Shown here: one piece after another, positions 1 to 9,300 of the stretch | How the letters are laid out: each line of letters opens with the position of its first letter | Position numbering within the stretch: position 1 is the stretch's first letter | DNA from: CAZWSX01 sp964636985 | Lineage (GTDB): Bacteria; Planctomycetota; Planctomycetia; Pirellulales; Pirellulaceae | Assembly: GCA_964636985.1 (NCBI GenBank) | Contig: CAZWSX010000012.1 | Coordinates: 124,001 to 188,000, forward strand | DNA length: 64,000 nucleotides | Reading direction: 5' to 3' | Notes under the pieces: generated by a model | The model's database searches: none | Seen by the model: the letters and a program-made list of their open reading frames with translations, nothing else | Told to the model about the DNA's origin: nothing | Translations under genes and position numbers: made by a program

Positions 1-126
1 CGCAGGGGATAGCCTAGCAATCGGAATTCTGCGATCCCTAAACGGTGTATTGTGACGCTGGGCAGAAAACTGCTCAATGGCCCTTCGGCTCGGAAAAAAC
101 CGATGTTTTTGCCCCCCTCGATGCCG

Positions 127-145
127 CCTAAGCAGCTTGCTTAGG
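127..145. other. Perfect 8-bp hairpin over the stop codon of the lipoprotein gene
   Basis: Arms CCTAAGCA (127-134) and TGCTTAGG (138-145) pair perfectly around a 3-nt loop. The hairpin covers the TAA stop of the minus-strand gene ending at 141. Read on the minus strand, a T-run (rc of the A-run near 94-99) follows only after about 28 nt. It may mark the 3' end of that transcript, but it is not a textbook terminator. Confidence 0.4.
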
Positions 146-1049
146 GCGTCGATTCTATCGCCCGCGTCTCGATTGGGGCGTCTGTGCTGCCGGGAGCAAA
201 CAAGTCGTCCGCGTGAGTCTGAATCACTCGCATGACCAGCATCGTCCGCCGAGGCGAAGCGGTTCCCTCGGTCGCAAAGAATTGCTTCCCCAGCCCGCAC
301 GCCTCGGGCAGGGTTCCAACGATCAGGAACTGTCCCGGAGCGAGCACGGTTTCGGTTCGCAGGCGTTCCAGTACCCGCCGTTCGCGATCCGGTTGCAGCG
401 AGAAGGCGCCACCGGCGGCGACAAATTTGTTTCGTACTTCGCCGTAATCAATTTCTGGCGTTAACTCGACGCGGGTCAAGCCATCGCCTTGCGGGAAGAC
501 CTTCAAACCGAACTGGCATGTAGCCTGGTGAAGTGTTTCGCCTCGAACGGTTCCGTGTTCGTCGACTTCCAGGAGCGACAACTCTGGATATTCGATCGAA
601 GTCACCACTTTATTTCGTTTGCCCGATCGACACTGCAGGTGTTGGACCCGCGTCGTCAAATCGACTTTGTCCGGCGTCATTACGGCTGAATCCGGCGCGA
701 TTTCCAAGGGGTTTATCGCCGACTGCTTGTCGATCAAGGTTTTGAGGCCCGAGGGGACCGTTGAGCCGAGGGTGCCAATTCGAATGCCGTTGTCCGACAA
801 GCGGCGCCGCGTGTCGGCCGAGACCACCAACTCGTCGCAAGCAGCCCAAGTTTCGGCCTCCAATGCGACGTCATCCAGCGGGACCCGAATAAAGGCCGTT
901 TCGAGGATTACTGTCTCCGATGAAAGGTGGGGCGCGGCGATGACCGGTTTCTTGCCGCCGAAGCGCGCAGTGGTCCAGGTGGAACAACCGGAGGTTGCCG
1001 CAGCCATTGCGCAAAGGAAGCCAGCGATAAGCTTTCGCGCGACGAGCAT
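141..1049 (-). CDS. Putative lipoprotein with a secretin-tail-like C-terminus
   Basis: A 302-residue protein. It starts at the ATG at 1049; a TTG 15 nt upstream is possible, and neither has a clear ribosome binding site. The N-terminus is basic, then hydrophobic, then a lipobox-like ATSGC, so export and lipidation are likely. The C-terminal third contains LTPEIDYGEVRNKF followed by LRTETVLAPGQFLIVGTL. This resembles the end of the secretin core, where a strand about returning to a goal of 'pGq..vigGl' is conserved. It is too short to be a full secretin and no N-domains are visible. It lies about 5 kb downstream of the type II secretion-like operon on the same strand, so a role with that machinery is possible but not shown. 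It could equally be a planctomycete-specific lipoprotein. Confidence 0.6.
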   Translation of the reverse strand: MLVARKLIAGFLCAMAAATSGCSTWTTARFGGKKPVIAAPHLSSETVILETAFIRVPLDDVALEAETWAACDELVVSADTRRRLSDNGIRIGTLGSTVPSGLKTLIDKQSAINPLEIAPDSAVMTPDKVDLTTRVQHLQCRSGKRNKVVTSIEYPELSLLEVDEHGTVRGETLHQATCQFGLKVFPQGDGLTRVELTPEIDYGEVRNKFVAAGGAFSLQPDRERRVLERLRTETVLAPGQFLIVGTLPEACGLGKQFFATEGTASPRRTMLVMRVIQTHADDLFAPGSTDAPIETRAIESTP

Positions 1050-1208
1050 GAACTTAGGGATCAAGCCAGTTTGATTGGGGGAAATAACGATTTTCCCGTT
1101 GCCTGCGCCTCTAGTTACGGAGAGTGCGGCGAGGGGTCAATGGAAAATCGTTCCGTCCCCATCAAGAGAGTCGCTAGCAAGCGTCCCGGAATGTCGAAAA
1201 CTAACGCG

Positions 1209-1350
1209 GCTTGCTTCTTACGGAGTTTGCAAGCGAATCGAGAGATCGCAGAGAATACGAGGTTTTTCTGCATTTCTCCACTATGCGGCGCTCCCCTCAT
1301 CGCATTGTCGCCACTGCCGCACCTATTTACACTGGTGAATCCGGCGGTGA
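1209..1350 (+). promoter_or_regulatory. Structured 5' leader of icd with a candidate anti-terminator
   Basis: Within the 364-nt gap before icd, GCTTGC (1209-1214) pairs with GCAAGC (1229-1234) around a loop holding a GGAG. Further down, CACTGCCG (1312-1319) can pair with CGGCGGTG (1342-1349), with one G-T wobble. CACC (1320-1323) with GGTG (1334-1337) extends that stem. The 1342-1349 segment is also the 5' arm of the terminator that follows, so the two folds exclude each other. No clear promoter was found. The folds are seen in the sequence; the regulatory role is inference. Confidence 0.45.
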
Positions 1351-1373
1351 TCCGTTTCACCGCCCGTTTTTTT
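1343..1373 (+). terminator. Intrinsic terminator in the icd leader
   Basis: GGCGGTGA (1343-1350) and TCACCGCC (1357-1364) form a perfect 8-bp stem with a 6-nt loop, followed by CG and seven T (1367-1373). It faces the plus strand and ends 40 nt before the icd ATG. No plus-strand gene lies upstream in the window, so it probably acts inside the icd leader, or it ends a small RNA. Confidence 0.8.
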
Positions 1374-1413
1374 GCATGCATGTTCTCGGTTTGTTCGAAG
1401 GACGATTCCCGCA

Positions 1414-2859
1414 ATGGCGACCAAGACTCCAATTACTGTGGCACACGGCGACGGGATCGGTCCCGAAATTATGGCCGCCACTCTTGCGATCCTCACCGAA
1501 GCGGGCGCCCAACTCGAATACGAAACCATCGAGATCGGCGAGAGCGTTTACCTCCGCGGCAACGTCGCCGGCATCGAGCCCAGTTCGTGGGAATCGCTGC
1601 GACGGACCAAGGTGTTTCTCAAGGCTCCCATCACCACGCCGCAAGGCGGCGGGTACAAGAGCTTGAACGTCGCCGTGCGGAAGGGCTTGGGCCTGTTCGC
1701 CAACATTCGCCCCTGCGTCGCCTACCACCCCTACATCGATACCAAGTATCCGGGGATGGACGTGGTGATCGTTCGCGAGAACGAGGAGGACTTGTACGCC
1801 GGGATCGAGCACCGTCAAACCGACGAGGTGATGCAATGCCTCAAGCTGATTAGCCGGCCGGGCTCCGAAAAGATCATTCGCTACGCCTTCGAGTACGCTC
1901 GCGCCTTTGGCCGCAAGAAGGTGACCTGCTTCATGAAAGACAACATCATGAAGTTCACCGACGGCTTGTTCCACAAGGTGTTCGACGAGATCGCCAAGGA
2001 CTATCCCGATATCCAAAACGAAAATTGGATTGTCGACATCGGCGCCGCCAAGCTGGCCGATACGCCCGAGATGTTCGACGTTATTGTGATGGAAAACCTG
2101 TACGGCGACATCCTTTCCGACGTCGCCGCTCAAATCGCAGGCAGCGTCGGTTTGGCCGGCAGTTCGAATATTGGCGATAGCTGCGCCATGTTCGAGGCCA
2201 TTCACGGTTCGGCCCCGCGTCGGGCGGGACAGAACGTCGCGAATCCATCGGGACTGTTGCACGGCGCCCTGCTGATGCTCTCGCACATCGGCCAAGGAGA
2301 TGTTGCCGAGCGCGTCCACAATGCCTGGCTTAAGACCATCGAAGACGGCATCCATACCTACGACATCTTCACCGAAGGCGTGAGCAAAGAGAAAGTCGGC
2401 ACCAAGGAGTTTGCCAAGGCGGTTTGCGACCGCGTGGGCAAGTATCCGGAGAAGCTCAAGCGAGCTGTCTACGGTAAGAGTACGCGGATGCCGAAGATCG
2501 TCCCCAGCCCGCGTAAAACGGCGCAAAAGGTTCTGGTGGGAGTCGATTGCTTTATGCACACAACGCTCGCGCCCAACGAGTTGGCGGCGAAAATGCAAGC
2601 CATTACCGGCGACAACTTGCAATTGATGATGCTGACCAATCGCGGCATCAAGGTGTGGCCGAACAGCTTTGCGGATGCCTTCTGTTCCGACCACTTCCGC
2701 GCCCGTTTCAAGAGCAAGGACGCGATGCAACCTATTACGCATGCCGATATCTGCGGCGTGCTCGATCGGATTCACAAAGCCGGTTTCGACTTCATCAAGA
2801 CCGAAAACCTTTACACCTTTGACGGGGTGCCGGGTTTTACTCGCAGCCAAAGCGAGTAA
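1414..2859 (+). CDS. icd: Isocitrate dehydrogenase, Thermus-type with C-terminal extension
   Basis: A 481-residue decarboxylating isocitrate dehydrogenase that converts isocitrate to 2-oxoglutarate and CO2 in the TCA cycle. The family is shown by HGDGIGPEI near the N-terminus, RENEEDLYAGIEH with the substrate Arg and catalytic Tyr, KDNIMKFTDG with the catalytic Lys, and EAIHGSAPRRAGQNVANP in the cofactor pocket. The enzyme core ends near residue 340. The remaining roughly 140 residues match the C-terminal extension of the Thermus thermophilus enzyme (about 496 residues), not the 416-residue E. coli form. The ATG at 1414 is preceded by AAGGA (1398-1402); an upstream ATG at 1372 has no such support. 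NADP use is likely by family but not proven. It stands alone behind a terminator-bearing leader. Confidence 0.93.
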   Translation: MATKTPITVAHGDGIGPEIMAATLAILTEAGAQLEYETIEIGESVYLRGNVAGIEPSSWESLRRTKVFLKAPITTPQGGGYKSLNVAVRKGLGLFANIRPCVAYHPYIDTKYPGMDVVIVRENEEDLYAGIEHRQTDEVMQCLKLISRPGSEKIIRYAFEYARAFGRKKVTCFMKDNIMKFTDGLFHKVFDEIAKDYPDIQNENWIVDIGAAKLADTPEMFDVIVMENLYGDILSDVAAQIAGSVGLAGSSNIGDSCAMFEAIHGSAPRRAGQNVANPSGLLHGALLMLSHIGQGDVAERVHNAWLKTIEDGIHTYDIFTEGVSKEKVGTKEFAKAVCDRVGKYPEKLKRAVYGKSTRMPKIVPSPRKTAQKVLVGVDCFMHTTLAPNELAAKMQAITGDNLQLMMLTNRGIKVWPNSFADAFCSDHFRARFKSKDAMQPITHADICGVLDRIHKAGFDFIKTENLYTFDGVPGFTRSQSE

Positions 2860-3196
2860 CTTAAGCGGACGATATCCGCGCGCTATGATTGCTGAAAGCG
2901 CGCGGATTGGCGCAGGTGGCCCTCATTCTGGCGCGCATTCGTATCTCGCCGCCCATAAGTAGCTCCCAAGAATAACAACGGGCGGATTGCTTACGGAGCT
3001 AAGATTTCCGTTCGCCTCTCAAATGGTCCCTTTATGGCTGCCGCTTTCGCGGAAAGCGCCCATCTGAGCTTACCGCTTTCCGATTTGTGATCTTTGGCGC
3101 GACGATTGCCTTGATCTCTCTTGTCACCATGCTTGCTCTCCGCTGACCGACGTGGGCGATGATGCAGCGAGCATCCTTGTGCTGGGAGGACGCATC
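2860..3196. other. Intergenic gap between icd and the stress genes
   Basis: No gene is supported here. The gap holds the hairpin at 2876-2905. A GGGAGG ribosome binding site at its right end belongs to the next gene. No promoter stood out. Confidence 0.5.
2876..2905 (+). terminator. GC-rich hairpin after icd, probable 3' end
   Basis: CCGCGCGCT (2876-2884) pairs perfectly with AGCGCGCGG (2897-2905) around a 12-nt loop, 17 nt after the icd stop. No T-run follows, so it may be an RNA-stabilising 3' hairpin rather than an intrinsic terminator. Confidence 0.5.
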
Positions 3197-3691
3197 ATGA
3201 ACGCCAAAAAAATTGTTTTCGCCACCGACTTCTCGGTAGCGTCCCAAGAGGCCTTTCGCCTGGCGAATGTGTTGGCCAAAGATTGGGGCGCAAAAATCAT
3301 TCTGGTTCACGTGCAAGAACCGGCCTTAGCCTATGGAGGCGGCGAGTTCGCGATCGGCGGACTGGAGCCATCCATGGAGAGCTTGAAACCACTGCTGAAC
3401 GAGTTCAGGCCAAGCGACGTGCCGTACGAACATCGCGTCTTGATGGGCGATCCAGCCGACACCGTAGTACGCGTCGCGAAGGAAGAAGACGCCGACATGA
3501 TCGTGGTGGGCTCGCACGGCCGCACCGGCCTGGTTCGCTTGTTGATGGGGAGTGTGGCGGAAACGATTGTCCGGCGCGCCCCTTGTCCGGTCCTTGTTCA
3601 CAAGCATGTGGAACGAGTTGCCGCCGAAGCCGAACCAGTGGTTGAAGAACGAGTCCGGCAAATGCCGCCCGCGATGTTGCCGGTCGTGTAG
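3197..3691 (+). CDS. Universal stress protein, UspA family
   Basis: A 164-residue cytoplasmic Usp-fold protein, probably an ATP-binding stress protein. It starts KKIVFATDFS and has ILVHVQEP as the first core strand. It carries the complete nucleotide motif, seen as GSHGRTGLVRLLMGS (G-x2-G-x9-GS), then PCPVLVHK at the end of the domain. About 25 extra residues follow. The ATG at 3197 has a GGGAGG ribosome binding site at 3184-3189; an upstream ATG at 3152 would add a non-homologous leader. It is the first of four short plus-strand genes with stress-related families. Confidence 0.9.
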   Translation: MNAKKIVFATDFSVASQEAFRLANVLAKDWGAKIILVHVQEPALAYGGGEFAIGGLEPSMESLKPLLNEFRPSDVPYEHRVLMGDPADTVVRVAKEEDADMIVVGSHGRTGLVRLLMGSVAETIVRRAPCPVLVHKHVERVAAEAEPVVEERVRQMPPAMLPVV

Positions 3692-3760
3692 GTATCGGGG
3701 ACAGAGAGTTGGAATACCGCCATCGTGAGATGGCGGTGATTGTGGCGAAGGAGCCCTATC

Positions 3761-4207
3761 GTGAACAACTATGAAAGCGAATATTTTCTGCGGCATCTTC
3801 GCCGCGAGTATGCCGCACTGGCGGAGGACTTAGCCAACGTCCGCCGAAGCTTACATTGCGAGCTGCTTGGCGAAGACGGTGAATCGGCCCGTCAAAAAAC
3901 GATCGTGCGGCTTGGCGGTTTGCGAAACAGATTGGCATCGCATTTTGAGGAAGAAGAATGCGAAGGCTGCCTGGGAGAGGCCGTGAGTCGTCGGCCCTCG
4001 CTGGCCAAGGAAGCGATGGCGATTGTCGCGGAACACCGGGGCCTGATTGGGGACCTGGACCGGATGATCGAAATGCAAAGTAAGGGGGACTCCGCAAGCG
4101 ATGACGCAAGGATCGAAGCGGAGTTCGAGGCCTTCGCGGAGCGCTTGATCGACCACGAACGGCGGGAGCAACAAGCGGTGCAAACCGGGTTGAACGTCGC
4201 CGAGTAA
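3761..4207 (+). CDS. Hemerythrin-like (HHE) domain protein
   Basis: A 148-residue helical protein. GTG at 3761 is chosen because GAAGGAG lies just upstream at the right distance; an ATG at 3740 is also open. Candidate metal-ligand segments typical of hemerythrin HHE proteins are spaced along it: FLRHLRREY, LASHFEEEE, EHRGLIGDLD and LIDHERREQQ. Such proteins bind a di-iron centre and are linked to oxygen, nitric oxide or redox sensing. It sits between two universal stress proteins. The ligand set has not been checked by alignment, so the exact metal site is open. Confidence 0.65.
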   Translation: MNNYESEYFLRHLRREYAALAEDLANVRRSLHCELLGEDGESARQKTIVRLGGLRNRLASHFEEEECEGCLGEAVSRRPSLAKEAMAIVAEHRGLIGDLDRMIEMQSKGDSASDDARIEAEFEAFAERLIDHERREQQAVQTGLNVAE

Positions 4208-4230
4208 GCAGTTTTTAGCGGAGACTTGTC

Positions 4231-4386
4231 ATGTCCAGCCTATGGATCGCGGCCAAGGAAAAAGTACAGAGCTTCCACCGGTGGCATGTCCATCGGCGAT
4301 GGGTTCTCGCCATCTGTTTCCTCATTGCCTTGTTGGTATGGCTATTTTCCACGACGATCGCCAGAGCCCTGGGGATCTGGGTGTGA
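4231..4386 (+). CDS. Small single-pass membrane protein (51 aa)
   Basis: A short reading frame of 51 codons from ATG at 4231, with a GGAG ribosome binding site about 8 nt upstream. The N-terminal 25 residues are basic and amphipathic, containing FHRWHVHRRW. They are followed by one strongly hydrophobic helix, VLAICFLIALLVWLF, and a short tail ending LGIWV. It lies 23 nt after the hemerythrin-like gene and 111 nt before the second universal stress gene, so it is probably co-transcribed. No family is recognised. The good start context and clean membrane segment favour a real gene. Confidence 0.5.
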   Translation: MSSLWIAAKEKVQSFHRWHVHRRWVLAICFLIALLVWLFSTTIARALGIWV

Positions 4387-4497
4387 TAGAAATAGGCCGT
4401 TTGGGAGCTTCGCAACGCATCGTAAATCGAGGAGAATTGCAAATCGCGTACGCCGTAAGAGCGTTATCGAAAGGCATCATGCAGGAGGATCCGCACC

Positions 4498-4926
4498 ATG
4501 TCGTGGCTACCTAAACGCAATGTGATTGTCCCCTTCGACTTTTCGGACGAGGCACAACAGGCCGTCAAAACCGGCATCATGTTGGCCTCCAAGCCAGAGG
4601 AAGTGACGGTTGTCTATGTCGCGCAAGACTTGGCACCCCTGGAAATGATGGAGCTCTGGCACAACATCAACGAAGGGGTCCGCCGCGAACGCGCTATGCT
4701 GGCTTTGTCGGAAAAGCTGGAAGAAATGGGGGCGGCCAAAGTCACTCGCGAGATATTGTTCGGCGAGCCCGGGTCTGCCATCGCCGATTACGCGGCGACG
4801 AAGAAGGCCGACCTGATTGTTATTCCATCGCACGGGCGGCGCGGGCTTTCACGGATGCTACTGGGAAGCGTCTCCGAGAAAGTGGTGCGGCTGGCCCACT
4901 GTCCGGTGTTAGTGCTGCGGTGGTGA
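4498..4926 (+). CDS. Universal stress protein, UspA family
   Basis: A 142-residue single-domain Usp protein with a strong ribosome binding site (AGGAGG) upstream of ATG 4498. It begins KRNVIVPFDFSDEA and ends CPVLVLRW, which spans the whole family fold. In the nucleotide motif the first Gly is replaced by Pro (PSHGRRGLSRMLLGS), so ATP binding is less certain than in the gene at 3197. It is probably part of the same stress cluster. Confidence 0.9.
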   Translation: MSWLPKRNVIVPFDFSDEAQQAVKTGIMLASKPEEVTVVYVAQDLAPLEMMELWHNINEGVRRERAMLALSEKLEEMGAAKVTREILFGEPGSAIADYAATKKADLIVIPSHGRRGLSRMLLGSVSEKVVRLAHCPVLVLRW

Positions 4927-4960
4927 GGCGTGAGTGCTTTGTTTGGTGTAGCAACCGCGA

Positions 4961-6175
4961 TCAGACCACGCGGCAAATAAAGCACTTGAGATATTGATTC
5001 TCAGGGCAAACCACGCCTACCGGGTGATCTGCGGCAGCGCCGCGCATTTCGAGCACCTGGATATCGCGCTTTGTCTTTACCGCGACGCCGTAGAGCATGT
5101 CGAAGAAGTCTTCGCGCGAGACGTTCCCGGAGCAACTGCAAGTGACTAGTATCCCACTGGGCGTCAGCAGTTCGACGGCTCGTTGATTGAGGCGATGGTA
5201 GGCGCGCAAGGCATCGTCGATTCCTTTGCGGCCGCGCGTGAACTTAGGGGGATCGAGCACGACGGCGTCGAACTTTTCGCCCGCTGCATGGCGCGCGTCG
5301 AGATCCTCGAAGCAATCTCCTTTTTCGAATCGCACGTGGTCCACGTCGTTCAATTGAGCGTTTGCCCTCGCGAGTTGCACCACGTGCTCGCTGGTATCGA
5401 CGCCGATTGCTTCGCGCGCTCCGCCGAGCTTAACGGCGCAAAGCGAGAATCCGCCCGAGTAGCAGCACATGTCGAGGAGTTTGCGGCCGCGCATGTACCG
5501 CGCGGCAGCGAGGCGATTGTCGCGCTGGTCAATGTAGAACCCGGTCTTCTGCCCCTTCGCCATTTGCACGCCGTATCGGACGCCGTGCTCCTCAATGAAC
5601 ACGACCTCCGGCGGCGGCTCTCCCCATTTGTGTTCGGCGACTGCGGTGAGCCCTTCTCGCTGAGCGGTTCCTTCGTCGATCCGCACCAGAATACTGGCGG
5701 GATTCGCCAACTCGACGAGTTGCGGAACAATCGAATCCAGGCGATTCGCCATGGCCATCGCCGTTGGTTGGACCACCAGATGGGAGCCAAAGCTGTCGAC
5801 GATGAGGCCGCTTAGGCCGTCGGCCTCGCTATAGATGAGGCGTGTAGCCGAATTGCCGCCCAACAAACCGAGCTCGCGCCGCAGCGAAATAGCGGATTCG
5901 ATCTTGCGCCGCAGGAAGGCATCGTCCAAATCCTCGTCTTGCTTCCACGTGTAAAGGCGAACCCGAATCCGGCTGTGAGAATTGAACCAGCCGCGGGCGA
6001 TCCACGATCCCTTTTCGGAGATCAGGTCAACGGCATCACCGTCGGCGACGTTTCCTTCAATATTGGCGATCGCCGAATCAAGAACCCACGGATGCCGGCC
6101 ATAAAACGGCTGGCTCTTATGGGGCTTGAGGAGAACGCGGGGGCGAGCCGCCACGGGGCGATCTGGTTCGGTCAT
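4961..6175 (-). CDS. rlmI: RlmI-like 23S rRNA cytosine-C5 methyltransferase
   Basis: A 404-residue SAM-dependent methyltransferase, close to the 396 residues of E. coli RlmI, which makes m5C1962 in 23S rRNA. A PUA-type RNA-binding domain fills the first 85 residues (KPHKSQPFYGRHPWVLDSA). The methyltransferase follows: DMCCYSGGFSLCA for SAM binding, VLDPPKF as motif IV, and TCSCSGN holding the expected catalytic Cys. The ATG at 6175 is chosen because homology starts right after it; the frame is open 31 codons further upstream. No strong ribosome binding site is seen. The exact target base is inferred from the family. Confidence 0.85.
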   Translation of the reverse strand: MTEPDRPVAARPRVLLKPHKSQPFYGRHPWVLDSAIANIEGNVADGDAVDLISEKGSWIARGWFNSHSRIRVRLYTWKQDEDLDDAFLRRKIESAISLRRELGLLGGNSATRLIYSEADGLSGLIVDSFGSHLVVQPTAMAMANRLDSIVPQLVELANPASILVRIDEGTAQREGLTAVAEHKWGEPPPEVVFIEEHGVRYGVQMAKGQKTGFYIDQRDNRLAAARYMRGRKLLDMCCYSGGFSLCAVKLGGAREAIGVDTSEHVVQLARANAQLNDVDHVRFEKGDCFEDLDARHAAGEKFDAVVLDPPKFTRGRKGIDDALRAYHRLNQRAVELLTPSGILVTCSCSGNVSREDFFDMLYGVAVKTKRDIQVLEMRGAAADHPVGVVCPENQYLKCFICRVV

Positions 6176-6221
6176 CGGGGCATCAGGAGTGAAAAGGAGT
6201 GCCCGCCGTGGCGAACGCAAG

Positions 6222-6263
6222 TCAAGAAAGACGCGAAGCCGCGCTTGGGGTCGCGGCTTCGCG
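6222..6263 (-). terminator. Strong terminator of the secretion operon
   Basis: A perfect 12-bp stem, CGCGAAGCCGCG (6232-6243) with CGCGGCTTCGCG (6252-6263), has an 8-nt loop. On the minus strand the stem is followed by TCTTTCTT. It lies about 43 nt after the stop of the giant gspK-like gene and so closes the operon. Confidence 0.82.
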
Positions 6264-6305
6264 ATCACCCAACCTTAACGGCTGGGAGTCGGATTTGATA
6301 GGGGC

Positions 6306-9300
6306 CTATTCAATGAACCGCTTGAGCAATACGCACCGTTCGGTGTTGTGCGTCTTGCCCGGTTCGAAGGCCACGGGAATCGATCGGTCGACGATATAGA
6401 ACGCCCTATGCCGGGCGAACGTGGCATCATCCGACCCCAGTTCGGCACCCAAACGCGTTCCATCGGGATGGTTCACGTCGTATTCGATGTGGATGTAGTT
6501 CGAGTTATTCGCCAGGTACTGGCTCACGCCACCGGTTCCGGCGGCTTGAACGATTTGAGCAGGCGTCACAAAGCCCAGCGGCAAGCCGGTACTTGCACCA
6601 AGGCCGTTTTGCCCCGGCGTCTCTCGATTGACATAGTTGGGTTCGACTTCAAAGTATCCAATAGTGACCCAAATGGCGAAGACGTTCGACGTCCCCGACA
6701 CCTTGTTGGCCAGTTGTTCCTGATCTTGAAAGCGGAAATACGGATGCTCGAGGTGGTCGACAGGGGTCGGCCGCACTACTGTCTGTGCAGAAAAGCTGAA
6801 CAGAGGTTGCTCGTCTGCCGGACCCAAGGCGATGTCCCTTCTTAGAATGGTCGCGTCGACCGGCGACTGATTGCGCATCGTCATGTTATGCCGCAGGCTG
6901 CCTGCTGCCGCTGTTCGGTCTGCATAGACAGGGACCGGCATTAAGTCGGCGGCCGACGCGGGACGGAACGGATTGTTGATCAGGCTGGGGTACGCAACAT
7001 TGGGCAACATCGCTCGGATGTTTGCCGGAACGCCGGTAATAGCCTGATCGGCTGCCGGAGCAATGGTACTGCCGTAACTATTGGCGTCGTTATCATTGTT
7101 CCCGAGAGCAATTGGGATCCCCCGCCGTGCGAACAAGAAGCGGGTGAAGCCATCGATTGGGGTGGGGTCAGTCGTGCTGGTTTTCGGCAACCAGGCCGCC
7201 GAGTTGTCACCCACGAGGGCCTGATAAACATTGCGGTCGTAGAGCGTATTGAGGTTGATCTTTCCAGGCTCTCGCATTTTGGAGGCGCGGTTGTAAGGGA
7301 ACCGATACGACTCCCAGCCGTTCCACCCGTTTGCGCTGCCATTGTTGTAGAACGTCGAACCCGACGTCGGACTTGGCTGCGAAGCAACGGCATTGGAATT
7401 GAATGCTTGGAAGCCGCCCGCCGTATAGGAAGTCGGCAACTCTTCGCTGAAGAAATCCTCGGTCCCATTAAATCGCGATGGAATGTCGACGAGGTCGAAA
7501 ATACGGACGAAGTCAGACCGTTTTAGCGCCGAGCCTGTGGCCGTCAAATTTGGACCGGTTGCACCATATTGCGGCGTGTAGGTTATCAATCCATTGCCCT
7601 GATAGTTGACGTCATCTTCGGTATCAGCGGAGGACCATTGCATATTGAGCAGCGACGGGAAGAAGCCGTTAGCCCCCCAAGGCTGCCCGCCGATGCGGAT
7701 ATTGGCACTGTAGGTACTTTGCTGAGCCGCTCCCGTTCCGTTGTCGTTCAAGAGGGGCAGGATGAAATCCGCTCCCAATCTTGAGGAAGGTGAAGCAGGA
7801 ACGGTGAGCAACTCCATCGCGCTGGCAAGCTGGCGATCGTGGATGCCGTTCCATGGCGGAGTGTTGTCTTCGTAAACAATGTTTCCATCGGTTTGCCGCT
7901 GACCGAGCGAGTAATTCTCGTACCCCAGCGTGTTCAGCAAGAGGTTGCCGTTAATCGGCCCACCCGACAGCGTAGGAACCTGAAAAGGTTGGAACTCCAA
8001 GATCTGCTGGTCCTCAGAGATTTGTTCCTGTTTGCTGACAAAATCGGGCAAGCGCCGCCAATCGATTGGATTCAGTCCATTCAGCGTCGGCGCATTGAAC
8101 ATTCCGTAGAGATAGCGGTTCGGCGCCTCGGTGGGAGCGGTGTAACCATTGTTTGCATCCCACCACGTCGCAGACGTTACTGGATTCCAAAAGTTCGGAT
8201 AGTTCGGCCGTTCAAATTGATCGGGGTAATTGCGGAAACCACGCTCGCGCGTCATGACTTGTGAACGCATTCGACCAACTTTTGGATCGGGGTCGGTTGT
8301 CGACGAGTAAGGGTCGTCAATGTTTTCGGCCTGCATGTTATCTGGGTTGTTCCACGCATCAACGCCTCGAGGATTCATGGCCATTGTCATGGGATCCATG
8401 TCCATCTGGTTTGGCGCAGTTGCCTGTGCCCCAGTCGTCGTCTTTCGTGTGTTGTCTAGGCCGGAAAACACCGTAACATCCGTCGTTTGCCAGTCGATCG
8501 TGATATACGGATTCGCATCGCGATGCCAGGGAACGCGCGGATCGGCAAGTCGTTGTAGGAACACAATCCGACGATTCTCGTACGTCCCAGAATGCAACAT
8601 CAGCTTGTCTTCGAGGGCACGAAGTGGAGCATAAGGTTGGAGGTCCAAAGGCATATCGGGCACATAAGGCTCTTCCGCTTGATCTGGCGGAGCGACGGCT
8701 CCGTAGAATCCCGCAGGACCGGTCGCCATCGCGTCGATGTTGCGGCGGTAGTAGGTAGGCGATGTCGCCGTCCCCTGGTCATCGGACAGATGCAAGGGCT
8801 CAGTGACGCTGAGGCCGACGTAGCCTCGGTAAGACGCATTTTGATGGCCATTGTCATAGTTGAGTACGGTTGTGTTGTCCGTCGCATCCAACTGCTGATA
8901 CCGTTGGGCGATGACCGCCACCGGAGGCATATTCATAACCGTGGGCGTCATCAGTACGCCGTTGGCGTCGTAGTTCGCAACGGGATTGCCGTTTGTGTTG
9001 CCACGAGGGGTGAATCCCGGAGGATTCAACGAGATTCGGTGCAACGACCAGCCGAGGTCTCCCTTGCCGGTGTCGAAGATGTTGTCCGGAGTTCCATAGG
9101 GGTTGTCCGGATTGAGCGACTTCGCCTGAATCGCGCCGAAGTTGGTCGTTTGCCGTGGCCCCACCACCATGAACTGTTGCGGGGCGAGATAAATATTGGT
9201 GTTACCCGAAGCGTTGCGGGCGGAGAATGTGCGCGAGTTGTCGCCGTTGTTGCCGTACACAAAGTGCTTGGTGAAGAGGTTCGGGCTTCCATTGGTGAAA

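Noticed and set aside
1357..2850. 497-codon minus-strand frame opposite icd
   Set aside because: It is a shadow of the high-GC coding strand: no start signal, no recognisable family, and the plus-strand frame is a clear enzyme.
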